From the NCBI GenBank assembly GCA_022605955.1, contig JAKCOZ010000008.1:20579583-20643582 (forward strand): DNA of 64,000 nucleotides, in the 5' to 3' direction. Positions 1-14,628 of this stretch are shown here, piece after piece (positions within the stretch are counted from its first letter, which is position 1; each line of letters opens with the position of its first letter). The notes under the pieces were generated by a model. That model was given only the letters and a program-made list of their open reading frames with translations. It was not told where the DNA came from and searched no databases. The DNA comes from Rallus limicola (lineage: Eukaryota; Chordata; Aves; Gruiformes; Rallidae). Position numbers and translations under genes: made by a program.

Positions 1-2479
1 TCAGACTGCTGACAATAGCTTTGCTTTCTTCATTACTCTTGCAGAATGGCATGTGAACCTCCTTGAATTTGTAGAAAGCAGAATGAAAATAACTCATTTT
101 TGGTATGCTTGCCTGGAATCATGTCTCTCTCCCTAAGCTCTAACTATAGATATATAAAGGTTTGTGAACCTGAAAGAGATAATTTTATGGAGATATCACT
201 TAGACTGGAACCCAAGGAGTTCCCTCAAAGGAGAAAACAAAGAGCAAAAAACAGGGTAAAAATCCCTAATGCTTCGCTCTCTATCAGTATACTGTTTAAA
301 TGGTAACATGGCTCATACACTTTGCAATGTACAACACTGACTGGATTTACAGCCCATTTTTCCTATCAGTATGAAAAGAATTATTTTGGTGGCCTACGTC
401 CAAAGACACAGCAGTGGATCACTGTTAATGTTGCTCAGTGATTGCATATAATTTGGCATCACTGAAACAATAGCAGCTCTGAAAAGGTTGAGCTCTAGGC
501 TATTATGAAGACTAAATTAACTCTCATCACTTGAGTGAATGATCCATTCACACCAAGGTCAAAATCACTAGCTATATAGCATGGGAAAGATGACACTGTA
601 GCTGACTGACCTGCAGTTGTGTATGGATAAGGTTTTATATTTATTTTCTCAGACAATCTGGATTTTACTGACAACATTAAATTAGCCATTTACTGTAAAA
701 AATAAAAATCACTGTGAAAAAATTTGAGTAAAATCCACCCTATCCAACCTTCCCCTGCCTTCCTGCTACTTCAGTTCAGGCAAAGTACCAGCACCCTGTG
801 GGGTGACTGAAGTTGCTGAGGCAGAAACAAATGTTCAGGAGGAAAAGAAGGATAAACATTTCTTGGTTTCCTCTTGGAATCTCAAACTATCCTGTAGATC
901 AGACACTTGAGTACACCAGGGAGACGTGTGAGTCAGAAGAATGGAGGTTAACAGGTGCTTAAGACCAACAGAAAGGACCTTCCAAAGAATGCAATTTGCT
1001 GTTATGGAGGGAGAAGGATTTTCTTTTTATTAATTCTTCCTTCTTTCTTCATCCCCAATTTGAGTTGGTCACATATAAAATCTCCATGCAGTAAAAGAGT
1101 CTGATACTGTTTTTTCTGAACGGAAGTTAGTAGTTAAAATAGATAGCTTCTTACATAGCAAAACTTTTTTTTTCTCTTTTAAACAGCCACCTGAAAAAGT
1201 CAAATCTTTCAGATCACTATTAGTCTCTGCATCCATCTGCTCTGTCCTAAGTGAAGTTCTGATCTTCCATGGCTCACATCTCAGACTGCACACTGTTGTG
1301 GGATTGTGGAGCATCCCATTATTGGTGACAGCAGCTGAGCTACAGGAAGACAGCATGGTATATCATGGGACATACAGTCGAGCAGGGACACAGGTCCCAC
1401 TGCAGCGGAGCAGGAAAAAAATCTACCACCTACAGTTTCTGGTATAACCCTGAGGTACCAACAGCATGAGCTGTGGAGCTACCTAATCACTGGGACTTCT
1501 GCCTTATGCCAATCCACAGTAACGACTCAGTCAAAAGCAGATGCTATTTTTGATCAAACATTATATGGTTTGATTTACTTACTGACAGGAAGTTTACCCA
1601 AGGCCTCATTTTCCCACAGAAAATGTTAACATTGGGTTTTTTTGTTTGTTTTTTGTTGGGCATTTTTTGGTTTTTAACTGTTAAAAAAACCACATTTGCC
1701 TAACTATTTTTGATTGTCCAAACTCTTCCTGCTCCTCTAAGGAGCCTAAGCTGCATGTCAGGCAACTTCACCTAAACCTCAGTACACGCTTAATCCAGCC
1801 TAGGTGGATTTAGTTATGCTGGCTCCTCAAACTTACTAAGTTATTTCATCTCCAGTGTGTGAGGGTATTTTCCATTAGAAAGATGAATCTTTACATTCTG
1901 AGAGCACTAAACCATCTTCAACAAAATATCTTCCCATCACCTTTACATACAATTACACTTTGGTGAGCATCAAGGGGAGAGGGAAAAGAATGCAGACAAG
2001 AACCATGCTTTGTACATATGGCACAATTCTTGGATAACAGGATGGACGACAACAATTCATGCTTTCCCTTGAGTTCCCCTCAACACTGTCTAATTGGATC
2101 TGACCTTGGGACTGATGGACCTTTTCCTATTAGAAATAGCAAATAGTGTGGTCACAACAGATGGTCTGAGGTTTCTAGAATGATTTGTTTCCTGTCTTTC
2201 TAATTCAGCAGAATGTTAGGCAAGAAAATACACCACTCACTAATCTGACCTGTTCTTCAAAAATCACAGGGCTTTGAAAAAGTATATATAAACTGCTGTT
2301 CACACTGTCAGATTCTTATTCTCATGAAATTTTGGGTAACATTGTCAAATAACTTCAGTGCTTCATAGTTTGTTGATAGACATTGCAGAAAGCTGCAGTT
2401 GGAATAATTTTCCTTTGTCTAAGCACAGCAATTAAAGAATACAAAAATCTAGGATGGAAAGTTTCCCTGCTTTGGACAG

Positions 2480-2510
2480 CAGAAATTATTTTCCCTCAGA
2501 AATTATTTTC
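2480..2510. repeat. Short direct repeat, CAGAAATTATTTTC twice
   Basis: A perfect 14-bp copy at 2480-2493 and 2497-2510 (period 17). Confidence 0.9.
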
Positions 2511-4059
2511 AGTAAGACTACTGTAGAGAGGAACTGGCATCATGGTGGAACAAGGCTCCCAGCTCCCATGGGGATTGCAGAGTCCTTTTAGTAAAGCCCA
2601 AGTAGGTAAAATTAGGATAGCACTTTTTAGAACTATTTTTAGAAATATTATGATTGTAATGTTAGCAATAGCTAGAAATATTAGTTGTTATTGAAAAGAA
2701 AAACCAAGTCAGCCAGAAGGTAATGACAAATAAAAGCAAAATCAAACAAAAGAAATGGTGCCAAAGACAAGTCACTCTATGGTCTATACTGCAAAGTTTT
2801 TGTACAATCTTACTGTCTAAACAGGTGTTTGAGATCAGAGGAAAGAGGCTGTAAAATTGAAAGCATATCTGATGCTTTAAGGTCCTTTGTTTCCAAAGGG
2901 TGCATAAACCTAAAGTATAGTCTGCAAAACAGCTCTGGGAACTGGAACAATTCCCATTTTGCTGAAATACAAACAAGAAACCATTTGAGCTCATATGCAT
3001 AGCTGGTCAAAATATTTCTTCAAAATAAGAAATAGTTGCCTCTTTCTATTGCACCTCTGAAATGCATACATAACCAAAGCATTCTGTTGGTAAATGGTTC
3101 ACCAATAAGGACATATTTCCTCCAGATGGATTCATATTATTTTTAAATCACAGTATTGCCCAGCTGATGTCTGCCAAATATTCTTGGTCTGTCAATTTCT
3201 AAATATGCTCCTTGAGAATTACATTGCCTTGATAAGATATGAAGCTTATCTACAGGATTTGAAATCAACTCATCACACTGTTGATGAAAGACTTACAATT
3301 TGAAATGGAGTGCTTGTTTCCAAGAAAGACTAGTCCAACATTAAGAACTCTGGAGTTCATAGATTCACTCTCTCACATAAGTTCTGCAGGCAATCTTTGA
3401 TGAACAGAAGAACCTCCCAGTTCTCAGCTGTAAATAGAGATAATAGCACTTTCCTATTCACCAAAGGTTTTATGAGGTTAATTAAATATATTTCTTATAT
3501 TTAGGAATATTAGAAGATTGATATTTACAACAGGAAAGTTTGTGTAGAAACAAAATCCTACAAAGATTTTGTGTAAAAATCAATAGTTTCTGTTTGAACA
3601 TTTAGAGCTCAAAGAGTACCATGCAAGCAAAATCATGTGATAGACCCCAACAGCCTTTGCAAAGTGCCCAGACTACCAAGATATTCCCAAATTATTCTCT
3701 AAGTTGTATAAAATATTTATATACTCAGTGAGCTGATCCCAGTGTCCTAAAAGTGACTTTTTCATCCTAATGTGAAAAACAAAAACCTTCAGTCTGGCCA
3801 AACCTGGATTGATTTTTAATCTATTCACCAGACCCCATTTCATTATTTCTGATTTTAACTTACTTTTTTGGCAGAGGAACACATGGCTTCTAATAGAGAT
3901 ACATAATGACTGTTTATAGCACACTAAATATTTGTTTAGCATTCTTTCAACAAGTATATTTCTCCAGAAATTGATATAGCTGAATATTTGCAGAGTGTAA
4001 ACACTAGGGGACTCTAACATAGGCAAAGCCTGAGGCTTCTGATGAGACCAAGAAAGATT

Positions 4060-4094
4060 GGGGGGGGGGGGAGGAGAGGGGAAGGAAGAAAAAG
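4060..4094 (+). repeat. G12 run opening a 35-nt pure purine tract
   Basis: Twelve G at 4060-4071, then AGGAGAGGGGAAGGAAGAAA and more purines to 4094. It satisfies the G3+N1-7 quadruplex pattern on the plus strand and could also form a triplex. Confidence 0.85.
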
Positions 4095-5692
4095 CAATAC
4101 TTATTTAATTTTTTAAAACAATAATTAAATGTAGAATTTATAGGTAGAACAACAAGAATTGCCCGCGGATCTGGGCCAGGGAGTTCTACATAAGAGTCAA
4201 AGAACCCTGAAGAAGCTGCAAGTAACAGCATAAGAACCCACCACAGAGAAAAACTGTGGTGCTTTCTAGCTGAATCTATGATATTAAAAGTAAAACCAGC
4301 AACCAATTTTAATATTATTTTAATATATTACCTTTAAATGCATCAAATTTTGGATCTACATACATAAATTGAAATGTTTGTTTTGGACTGGAGGTAATAG
4401 AGCTGAGAAGTGTAGACTCAATAATATGATGCTGAGTTTCTGCAATTACCTAAGCTAGCTGATAGATAAGGATGAAAAATCATTGCTTTCCATACTTGCT
4501 TCTTCTATATTTTGTAGTTCTTCCAATTTCTGATGATTCACATTCACAAAACACCTTTTTTTTTTTAATAGTTGTTTTCAAAACAATGTATGAGTACAGA
4601 AGTATCTAGCAGATTCTAGATTGCTGATGTGCATCCAAGATCATCTCACATTCCTATATTCGTAGCTTCCCATGTTTGTTTGGTCTCCACATGTTTCTCT
4701 GAAAGGCTGAAGTCACCTTTTAAGCCTAGTAAGGAGCTCACCATTGCCAATTCACCACTGTCTGCATCTACATTTTCTACTGCCATTTCTCCTACTGCTT
4801 CAGCTACTTTTGTGTTTATCTTGTAACTCAAGAATAAAGAAGTCCTCCGACCTGTTATTCACCATTCCAAACTCTGCCCCAGAAATAAGGCACAAACAAG
4901 TCAAGAATAAAAGGTATGCAAAATGCTGCAAAGCTAGAACACAGAGACTACTGTGTTAATAGTTACTGCATTATGGCAAGTTTTAATTTCTTAATACTTC
5001 ATCTGTTTTCAGATGCTTAACCATCAGTTTGAAAGTAGCACACATCCTAAGTCCATAGTGCTTCAACAGGTCTTCACTTCTTACGCAGCACACAGTTGTG
5101 AATAAAAAGACAGAAGCAATGAAGGAGCAAGTGGGCTGATGGATGCATCTTGGAGTATGACTTCTGAATCTCACATGAGAGTCAGCCAAGTAAATTGCCT
5201 CTTACAGAAGAAAACACAAACTCAAAGGATATTTTCAGAAGTACTTTGAGATTTGGGAGTTCAATCCTATAATACTTGTTTCCCCAATTTTTTAACTCCT
5301 TTGAGTTCAAAAACCCTCAAATGAAGGGAATTTAACAAGCTACAGGCTCCTACATAATGCAACGTACTCAGAACAGGAGAGATTATTTCAAGTAGCAGAA
5401 CACCGTTCATTAGGGAAATGATCACATTTGCAAATCTGAGCTCCATCTCCATGTGTTCAACATTTATTTGTTTCCATGGAGTTTTCATCCAATCTTTAAT
5501 ACTTGTCTATAAAATTTTTAAAATAAACAAACAGCTCCTACAACATTCTAAGGAAAGCCTGAGGCAACTGAAAATGGAATGAAGGTTTCCAACTCATCAG
5601 CAGAAGAATATTTATAAATATGTATGATATACAAATGCAAAAATATCTGTTCCAAAATTTAAAACCTACTGATGCTGAAATTTAATCTAAGA

Positions 5693-5785
5693 GGATTTAT
5701 ATTCTTTGTTCTTTGTGCTAGAATTCTGTTTGTTATAGGGGTTTATATTCTTTGTTGTTTATGCTAGGATTCTGTTTACTATAGG
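5693..5785. repeat. Two-copy 46-bp tandem duplication
   Basis: GGATTTATATTCTTTGTTCT at 5693 recurs as GGGTTTATATTCTTTGTTGT at 5739, period 46. Both copies continue TT.TGCTAG.ATTCTGTTT...ATAGG. About 6 substitutions separate them, so the duplication is not recent. Confidence 0.9.
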
Positions 5786-8700
5786 AAAGATATCCTACCA
5801 AAGCTTCATGTTTGTTTTCAAAGTTTAAAACATGTTTCAAAAGCATTCCAGAACTATGAACCAGTTCACTTCCTATACAATGCCTTTTCAGTAGCATTAT
5901 TTGATGAGATGGCTGAAAATAACAAAAAATTCAAACTAAATTTCAAACTCTTAGTCATAGAATTCCTGTTTTCTTTGGGGGTGAATTTGTCTCAAGAACC
6001 TCAAGGAAAACTCAACTGAGGTAAACACATGGCACTCAGGGAAACTGAAACTAGACATAGAAATGATTCCCATGTTTTTCTAACAATTCCAAATAAAACT
6101 GCATTTTAATGGAACTGCTAATTTGGCAATATTAATGCAAAAAAAAGGTCTCTCTTGAACATCTATCTCTTGAAAAATCACCTGGGATACATATACAGTA
6201 AACAATGATGCAGTGCTGCTACTTTAAGTAGCTTCTCTGTGGGTGCTGTATGCCAATATAAAGTGATTTTATTCCTAAGACATTACTCTACTATGAAAAC
6301 CACCAGTGGACACGTGAACAAGAAGTGCAGCTACAATAATAAGTATCTCCCGCATCCAAATCGGTGGATTAGAGTGCAAAAGTCCACCTGGCATTCAGAA
6401 ATATATGGTTTTGCTCTGGAACCAACGATTCATGGAATTCAAAACTTCAAGTAAATTTCAAGTATTCTAAACTCTCATTAATCAACACCAATTAGCTGGG
6501 AATATTCCCATATATTGTCAATGTATTCCTGTTGTGGTGGCAAAATTGTTATGGTACAAGATACTAAAATATATATATGTAGAAATAAACTTTACAAAAG
6601 ATTTGTGTGTTGTTGATAAAATTAGTTCAAGCTTAGAATGAATTGTATTTAAACAAACTGAACAATGGCTTGTTCATTAAATAAATAAAAATCAGGAAGA
6701 TCTCTTCCTAATCTTGAAAGGCACTCTGTTTCATCAGAACATAGAGGAGCTTTTCCTATTATTCCATAACAATACCTTCACCTCTGAGGCAACTGTGCAT
6801 TCATGGACATTAAAATAAATTTTGTCCTCTCCTGGAGACTGAATGGCTTGTATACAGTTGCAATTACCTCAGAGGAAAAGCTGGTGAAAAGAGAAATCTG
6901 TGATGACCGCTGAAAAGGACTCCTGTCATTCCAAACAAATACACATGAAGCTGGAAGCCAGATTAGTGACTTAATCATAAACTATAAGTCAAGAGAGAGG
7001 ATTCCATTATAATCCATCCAAGGCCAGGTTCTCATAGTTTTTATGCCATAAAATAGGACTGCTACAAAGGTTATTCTTCATGGGGATTATTAAATGGCCA
7101 ATTTGAAACCTTCTTTCTTTATGATAAAGAAAACATAAAGGAAAACGGGAGACAGTTTTATAATTTCCTGAAAGAGACTATGAGAAATGTATCCCCACCA
7201 GGAATCAAGTTATCTACCTGAATCCATAACAATGTGCATTTAGGTTTGGAACTTCTCCAACTTCAAATTGATTTGCCAAATTTCATGAAAAATTGAAAAA
7301 ATCCCACTTTGTTTCCTTCTTGACGACCTCTGAAACACATTTCAGCCTCGGGCACTTTTTACAGCCATGCACAACAATTCTGAATAGAAAAAATGACAGA
7401 TCCCATACTCCAGCAGTGCCAGTAAATACCATTGCAATAATGCTATCATTCACTGTCAGATACTGAAAAGGTATAAATTGAGGCAGACAGTATGACACTG
7501 TGGGTGCACACGGTACCGTGTGAGGCTTTTTCTTCTCACTACTCTTCATTGCTTATTCGTGCAGATACCACTAATGTATTTCCAGCCAAAGGAAGGTTAT
7601 GATAATAGTGCTTATTTTACAAGGCAAGTTAAACTAAGACTGAAGTCTCTGTTTGTAATATTGTGCAGTTCACAGGCAGAATAACTTCTAATTGTTTCTC
7701 AGACTACTTGAGAACAGAGTTCATACATTGAGAATAAGTGAACCAAACCATAAACTTCCTCAGCCATTCGCTCTGCACGTGCACTGAGCATGAGACAGAT
7801 CCAGAGCATGTTCTCTGTCCAAGTCTAGCCTATTTATGAGATATCCCCATACCTCTGTGGTGTTTCCTGATCCTGTCCATTCAAGAACTGAGCTGCAGGC
7901 TTGGGAATCAAGCCAGACACTTTCCTGTGGCAACACATGGCAGTAGTATGCTTGGGAAACCGAACACTTTCCAGTCACTTCAAGTCTTATTTTCCTACTG
8001 CACAATGCTCAGAAAGTCTGCTTTTTTTTTTGTTTTGTTCAAATAATAGCTTGCATCTGTATTACTTTGTTGCTGATAAGCCATGTTTCTTTGGCTATAA
8101 ACACTCAAGCAAGCTTTAGATAAGCTCTTAAGTATGTTCACACTGTCATACAGGGACTGACAGTATTTATTTCTTTGGAAGACACTACAAGGTTTGCAGA
8201 TGAGAAGCATATTCAGAGCATTAACCTGATTTTCCTCAGTTTGTCCAATCAAAACAATCAATTCTGCCCTGAAAACTGAATTTCAACGATTTGTCCTTCC
8301 CACGAGATTTTTGCTATTTAAGTCAGTGTTAGTGTAAACAAGCTACACAGTTCCAATCATACACTTATAAACTTCTGAGAAACCTTCAACAGTCAAGTCA
8401 TCTCTCCAGGGTCCTACTTTATACCCAGGCACCTCTGGTCCATGCTACTGCCTGCTACTCAGCAGAATTACTGCCCAGTGCCCATTGTCATAGGAAGCTG
8501 GGTTCTTCACCTGCTTACCCCGGTCACTACTGAAGTCACCCTTAACATCAGAAAACCATAATACTTAGAAAGTAACATATTTGCAGCTAGAGAACTACAG
8601 AAGTTCACTAAGATTTGAGATCTGTTCTGTTTTTTTCTATTACACAGCTAAAAATCTATTGCATTTTACATACTCAAAGGATTTCACACATTCAAACCCT

Positions 8701-11700
8701 CCTTGGTTGTCTATTCAAATTCAAACATTCCCTTGGCTCCAAGGGCTTCCTGTGGTTCCTATATTCTTAATCTGGATGCTGAAGGAAATATTGATTCCAT
8801 TCACCTCTCTTTTAGAAACATTAATATCCATTAGATAAAGCGAGGCAGGACTTTTTTATATTCAAGAGACAAAGAGAAATGCATTAAAAAGTATCCCAAC
8901 ATTTCACTTAATTATTCTAAATTCCATACGTGAAGCAAACATATTAAACCTGGCTGTTGGAAGGGGACAGGAAGGGATTCAACTCTCATTTCCTCACATC
9001 TCCAAACCTTGGTTGCATACACATGGACAAAACTACTTCATACAAACCAATGAGCAAGATTAATGTACACAATCATGTCTTGAACTAGACATAGCAACAC
9101 CCAGAAAACATTTATATGATCACAGCTCAACTTGGGGTTTGAGGTATAGCATGACATGAATCCAATGGGACCCTACAGTGCTCCTTATTACTGACCCTTA
9201 GATTAAAGGAAAAAATGCTTATGGACACATAATTTTCCCAGGAAGAGCAACCAAGCCCTATATACAAAACCGGTGTAAGACAACAATTAAACACTCTACT
9301 CACCTGCAAAAGGAATAACACTTTCTGTACTGACCTTCGTATCTCTTCCTGCTGTGCCTTCCCCCAAAATGCCTGTGGAGGTCAGTAATGCATAAAGCTG
9401 TTAGGGGATTGTGAATACCAGGTCCATGCAACGTATTGATGATGGAATCTTTCTTCTGCTAATAAACGGAGGTCTGCTCACTGTCAATACTGCACAGGAA
9501 ACTGCTGGAGTCATCAACCGTACTGCTATAAACAAATATAAGTATACACATATTTAGACATATACACCTTTAGGTATACACACTTTTTCACACACACTTT
9601 TAAGATCATGGCATCTGTAAATTAACATGAAAGCAAGACAAAGCAGATGATCTCTGACCTGGACAGCTTGTTATCCAGTTTAATAACAGAAGCAGCAGAA
9701 AAGCAGAACTCATTCAAACAAGGTAAAGGGTAAGAGCAAGGCAGTTTACAGAACTACTAACATTTGAGTGACATGCTTTAAACAAATCAATGTTTTGGTG
9801 TTCCAATAATATTTGTTTATTTAATTGAGGTTGATTGTTGCATATAGCCTTACAGAAATGAATTTTTAGGAGCTACTTGAATTAGACAAGATATTTGGAG
9901 GAAAATTTTAAAAAGTTATTTCTCTTTGGAGTAACTTTTTTTTCCCTCCTCTTCTTCATGTAGCCAATCATTATCCTCAGCTAGTCACACACGTAGGTAA
10001 GTGGATTTATGTCTTTTTATAAACCAGCAGATGTATTCATATCACATAAAACACACTACTAAAACAGTACTGATTAGTAGTCCATCCTACCTAATAAATA
10101 CAAAGAAAGGCATTCTGACTTTTATCCACTTCGCTGCTTAACAGTGCAGTGAATAATACCATTGCTGAGCAAACCAGTCAAATGACCAGGCAGATAACAG
10201 AGCAAACCCATATGTATATTTGGCACTGGAGGACAAAGAGGCACCAAAACCAGAGACATGTAGCCATAATACAAGTTAATATGATTTTATGCTGTTTTAT
10301 TAGAAATAAAATATTTCACACCTTTGTTCTCTAAGTGTACATATATAATTTTATTTCCTTGGACTGGCATACAAAAGCACTTAGATTAGGCTGTAAAAGT
10401 TACCTATGTAGCACCTTGAACAAGAAACTCTTGTTGTCAGTTAATTTTGGTCATAATTAGATGCTCATTAGGCCCACAAACATTTACTTTTTTTGCAAGG
10501 AAATAAACTAAGTTTACAGCAGGTAGAGACTACTACACAAATGTTAATAAATACAGACAAAATCTGGGCACAGGTGTTTACCTTTATCAGGAAAAAAATA
10601 AAAATAGACTCTCTTGTATAAGAAGTTAGTTAAGTTGATGTAAAAATCTAGTTAGAAACAAGTAATTTTACAGTCAGTGGAGATCTAGTGAAGAGTCAGC
10701 AGTGCATAGCATCTAACCCATCCTTTCCCAACGGGCATATCTAAACAGGACAGATGAACTGCATCAATTAAAAGTCCTAGTTTCTCTCCATTGACTGTAA
10801 ACACAGTCTACAAGGACTAGTTTGAGTGTCAATAAATGTCCTTCATTCAACTGGTTAATTTATAAGAAGGCAACAAACAGTCTTGCTGCCGCTCGATACA
10901 CAGATGCTTCTATTTTAACATAAGAAAACATGTTGGTCTCGGAGATACTGAGGGCATAGCATGCCTGCATGGCAGAAGAGTTCCTTGGCTTCACAGACAA
11001 GCAGAGATGCCATAAAATCCATTTTAAGACTAGAGAGTACCAAAACAGATATTTAAGTTGGAATCTGAAGTTTCCCATAACATGGAAAGAGAACATTTCC
11101 CATTTCAAACCTTTCTCAATTGTTTTTGCTGTTCAGGGTAAGCCAAGACTCACTTGGATAAGCACAGAATTACTGTTACAGAACGTGTTCACAAAAGATG
11201 ACAGTTCAGGTCAGTTCAGCACTTGGTACTCTGCTGCCCAGATGACTAGCCCAAATCACACTTCAGCTGATAAAGAAGTTCCATCAACGCTCTCTGCTAG
11301 TATGTTCAAAAGTGGACAAAATCTTTTCCACAGAGAAAGAACCAAAACCCTCAGAAGACATTTTCCTGCCTCTTGTACCAGGCAATGTGCTAGATGAGAG
11401 CAACAGTGCTGTTTTAAGTGGATAAAAAAAAAATCAGGGACTCTTATCTGTGAAAAAGCACCATAGTTACACAGGGCTTGACATACCCAGCTCTTGGGAA
11501 CTCTGAGGCAAATCCAGCTTGCTACAGTCCTTTTCCATCCAGACCAATTCCCTCTGACTTCACAGGGAATAAGTTGCACACATCTGGATGCTAAAGAGTC
11601 AGATTCCTGGATTACCATCTACTTGTATCTTATTTTTCTTATTCAGCATTTTTCTCCTCCATATGAAAGCATAAAGACATTCAGGATAATCTGACACTCT

Positions 11701-11810
11701 CATAGCACTGTTTTTCAAGGCCAAGCAGTAGTAAAATTTTTTTCAAGTAGGACTTGGAATTGTTTTTTGGAAATCACAAGACCGATGCTGCAAACTGAGA
11801 TTCTCTTTAT

Positions 11811-11830
11811 ATGTTTCCATATGTTTCCAT
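11811..11830. repeat. Perfect 10-bp tandem repeat ATGTTTCCAT x2
   Basis: Positions 11811-11820 and 11821-11830 are identical. Confidence 0.9.
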
Positions 11831-12060
11831 TATAGAACTTGCAAACCTAAGCAAGGTGAAAATTAGAGCAAAAACTTAAAGGCTTCATTTTGAAAGCAGA
11901 TACCTTCACTAAATTCTACATTATTTAACTATTACAAACACATGTATGTATGCAATGTGAGCAAACACACACATAGGCGAGGCAGGAACAGAAGGAAAAC
12001 AAAGCTTCTCTCCAATTTCTTTGTGGAATGTTTCACATTGTGGTTCAGAATTCTAGCTCT

Positions 12061-12108
12061 AAGAGGGGAAAAAGAAAACAGAAAAAAAAAAAAAAAAAAG
12101 GAAGAAAA
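12061..12108 (+). repeat. A18 run inside an almost pure purine tract
   Basis: A18 at about 12082-12099, flanked by AAGAGGGGAAAAAG and GGAAGAAAA, with a single C at 12079. Confidence 0.85.
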
Positions 12109-14607
12109 TCCAACCAACCAACCACTTTTGGCATCTCTAACCTAGTATGCACAATTCTGAAAGATGTAGCCAGAAGTGCTTTCAGCTCAACCTGCCACTT
12201 TGTGGTGTCTTTATGAGTTTCAACAGAAAGAAGGCTTTGTCTACCAGTACCTTGATATAAACCAAGGACATTTTATGCTTTGGCCAAAAATTTCCCTTTT
12301 CACTTTTCCCATGCTTTTTGCCATTACTGATTGTCCTAGTGGGAAAGCTAGCAGGGGAGGTAGATCATGTTTAAAAGAAGGATCATTGGATAGTCCTAGA
12401 ACAAAAAAAAAGATGACTCATAATCAAGTATTCAGTCAGAGTTAGCTGCTCTGCCTTCTAGCAGGCACACAATGTTGCTATGATCAAAAGTAGCATGATT
12501 TCTGTTGGAGATTCTTGCCAATGCCTTTATCAGAGCTATTTCCCTGCCACAGGAAACAAAGCTGTCCCACACATATGTGATAGCTTTCACTCTACAAAAG
12601 TATTGCAGTTACTGTGCTTATCTGACACAGACATGGCGTGTCAGGCAAATACTGCCAATTCCATTCTGGTTTTTAAGGCAATCCAAGAAAGAGAGAGTCT
12701 AAAACTTGGCTGCAGGCTTGATGCATCACTCCTGCCAGTCACATCCAGCTTACAAGTTCACTGGCTGAGCACCTGCACACTAGAAGAATAGCATAGCCTA
12801 CTCTCCCACTGAAACAGTATGTGAAAGAGTGAGGACATAAAGACTCCTCATCATCCTTTGTCTGGTGGATCCCTTTAGTATTTATCAAGGTTTTCAAAGG
12901 CAGTGTCAAAGCACAACAATGACACCACAGCATCCGTAGCCTGATAGTCACATGGTAGGGTTGCTTTACATTCCTGTTGTAGGATGGATTAAGTCATCAT
13001 TGGTCAACTCCAGAGGGGGAAGGTTTTTGGAGAAAGGTTTTTCCATCAAATGCAGAAATGGTGTCTGTGAATGACCTTTCTGCTGAGTGTGACTGAGGCA
13101 GAGATTGATTCCATATGCCCCATGCATGCAACACAGAAGGCAGGTGCAGGTCCCCAGCAGTCTGAATCAAGATCTGAACCACAGCAAAAACCAAACAACT
13201 AACTGAACCCCCCTGAAAACCCTGAAAAAAAAATAAGTAGACAGAAACCACCACACCCTTACATCACCTCCTCTCCCCTTATTTAGATCTATTGAGCAGT
13301 CACTGAGCTCCACATGCCCAAACAACATTCCAGGGACAAATCAAAGACAAGGAGAAAACACTGATAAAAAATAGAGTTCTAACTTTGGTCTTGAATTCAT
13401 AATCAGCCTGCAGTTAGAATACACTTTAGAATTATTTCAGTATTTCATCAAGAGAATTTTGAAAGAATACAGATGGATTCTTCATTTAGTTCTTGATCAT
13501 GGCAGAGAAACAGATTATTTTAAAATTCATCATCAGTTGCTGACTAAAAATGAGATTTGTGAAACTTCCTCATGGCAGACATCATTAAGAATGGACAACC
13601 AAAATGCTCTGCACTCAGGTGAGCTACTCTTTTTCTATTTATTGATAGCTGGGAAAGCTCTTTTTGTTATGCTCATGCTGTGGAATGCACTTTGATAAAT
13701 AATGTTAATGCAGTTTTTATTTTGATGGTAAACTGTGATTAGTACTCCAAGGTATCAGCAGTGATGGACGTGTCATAACAGTTCATCAAATAACAGCTAT
13801 TCTTAACTTGTCCATGGAAAGGGACTTGACCATTCAAACCTAAAGATGACTTTTTTAACCTATTTCTCAAACCATGCTGTTTAATCTAAAAGATACAATT
13901 TATGTATTAAATTACAGTTCCTTAGAGGTTAAGCAGGCAATCCATGGAGACTGCTCCATAACATTTCCTTAGCTGCCATTCATTAAATATGTTCCATCAC
14001 ATCGAACTATGAATCATTTCATTTTTAAGCACTCTTATTTTCTTTAAATTTACCTAAAATTTTATTAGATTCAGTCAGTACAGCCCTGACAGCCAGCCCG
14101 CATACATTTAAAACATTCCCAGTGGAGAAGCATAAAACATTTAAAATCTATATTTGATCTGACAACAGCAGCACTGTGTTTGAATTAGAAACAGATTAGA
14201 CATAATTGAAGATAAAGAGGACACAAGCATCACTCCCATTTTGGTGGAGTGGGCTTTAAATTATCAGATTCATCCAGAATACATTACTGAGAAACATTGA
14301 ATTGTTATCTTTAGACAGCCTTTTCTAAGAGTTTACAATTTCTCAGTTCAGTGAAGCTTGCCACCAGCTTGTTATCAGAACAAAAAACGAAAAATCATTC
14401 GGTTCAGAGCACAGAACTGATCTCACCTCCAAAAGTACACGTTTTTCTTCTGATAACAGACACTTCTTTGGACTGCAGAGGTACCACTTCATGCTTTACA
14501 GTGAAGGCAATCTTTTTAAGATTCTTCCACTTTTCAGGTAATTCCTAACAACATTACAAGTAGATATTGTTTGTCAGTTTGCAGAGCCAACAACCCTCCC
14601 TGCAGGG

Positions 14608-14628
14608 AAACACACACACACACACACT
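14608..14628. repeat. (CA)n microsatellite
   Basis: About ten uninterrupted CA units follow CTCCCTGCAGGGAAA. Confidence 0.9.

Larger units (their letters stand above)
1..5692. other. Gene-free AT-rich sequence
   Basis: No ORF longer than about 117 codons and none with recognisable similarity. Apart from the listed direct repeat and purine tract, no repeats or RNA genes were seen. Confidence 0.7.

Noticed and set aside
4983..5189. Minus ORF with HYGLR...LK, faintly like a dynein AAA-domain block
   Set aside because: Lacks the residues between HY and GLR and the surrounding motifs; chance similarity is more likely.
10969..11397. 142-codon plus-strand ORF
   Set aside because: No family recognised and antisense frames overlap it.
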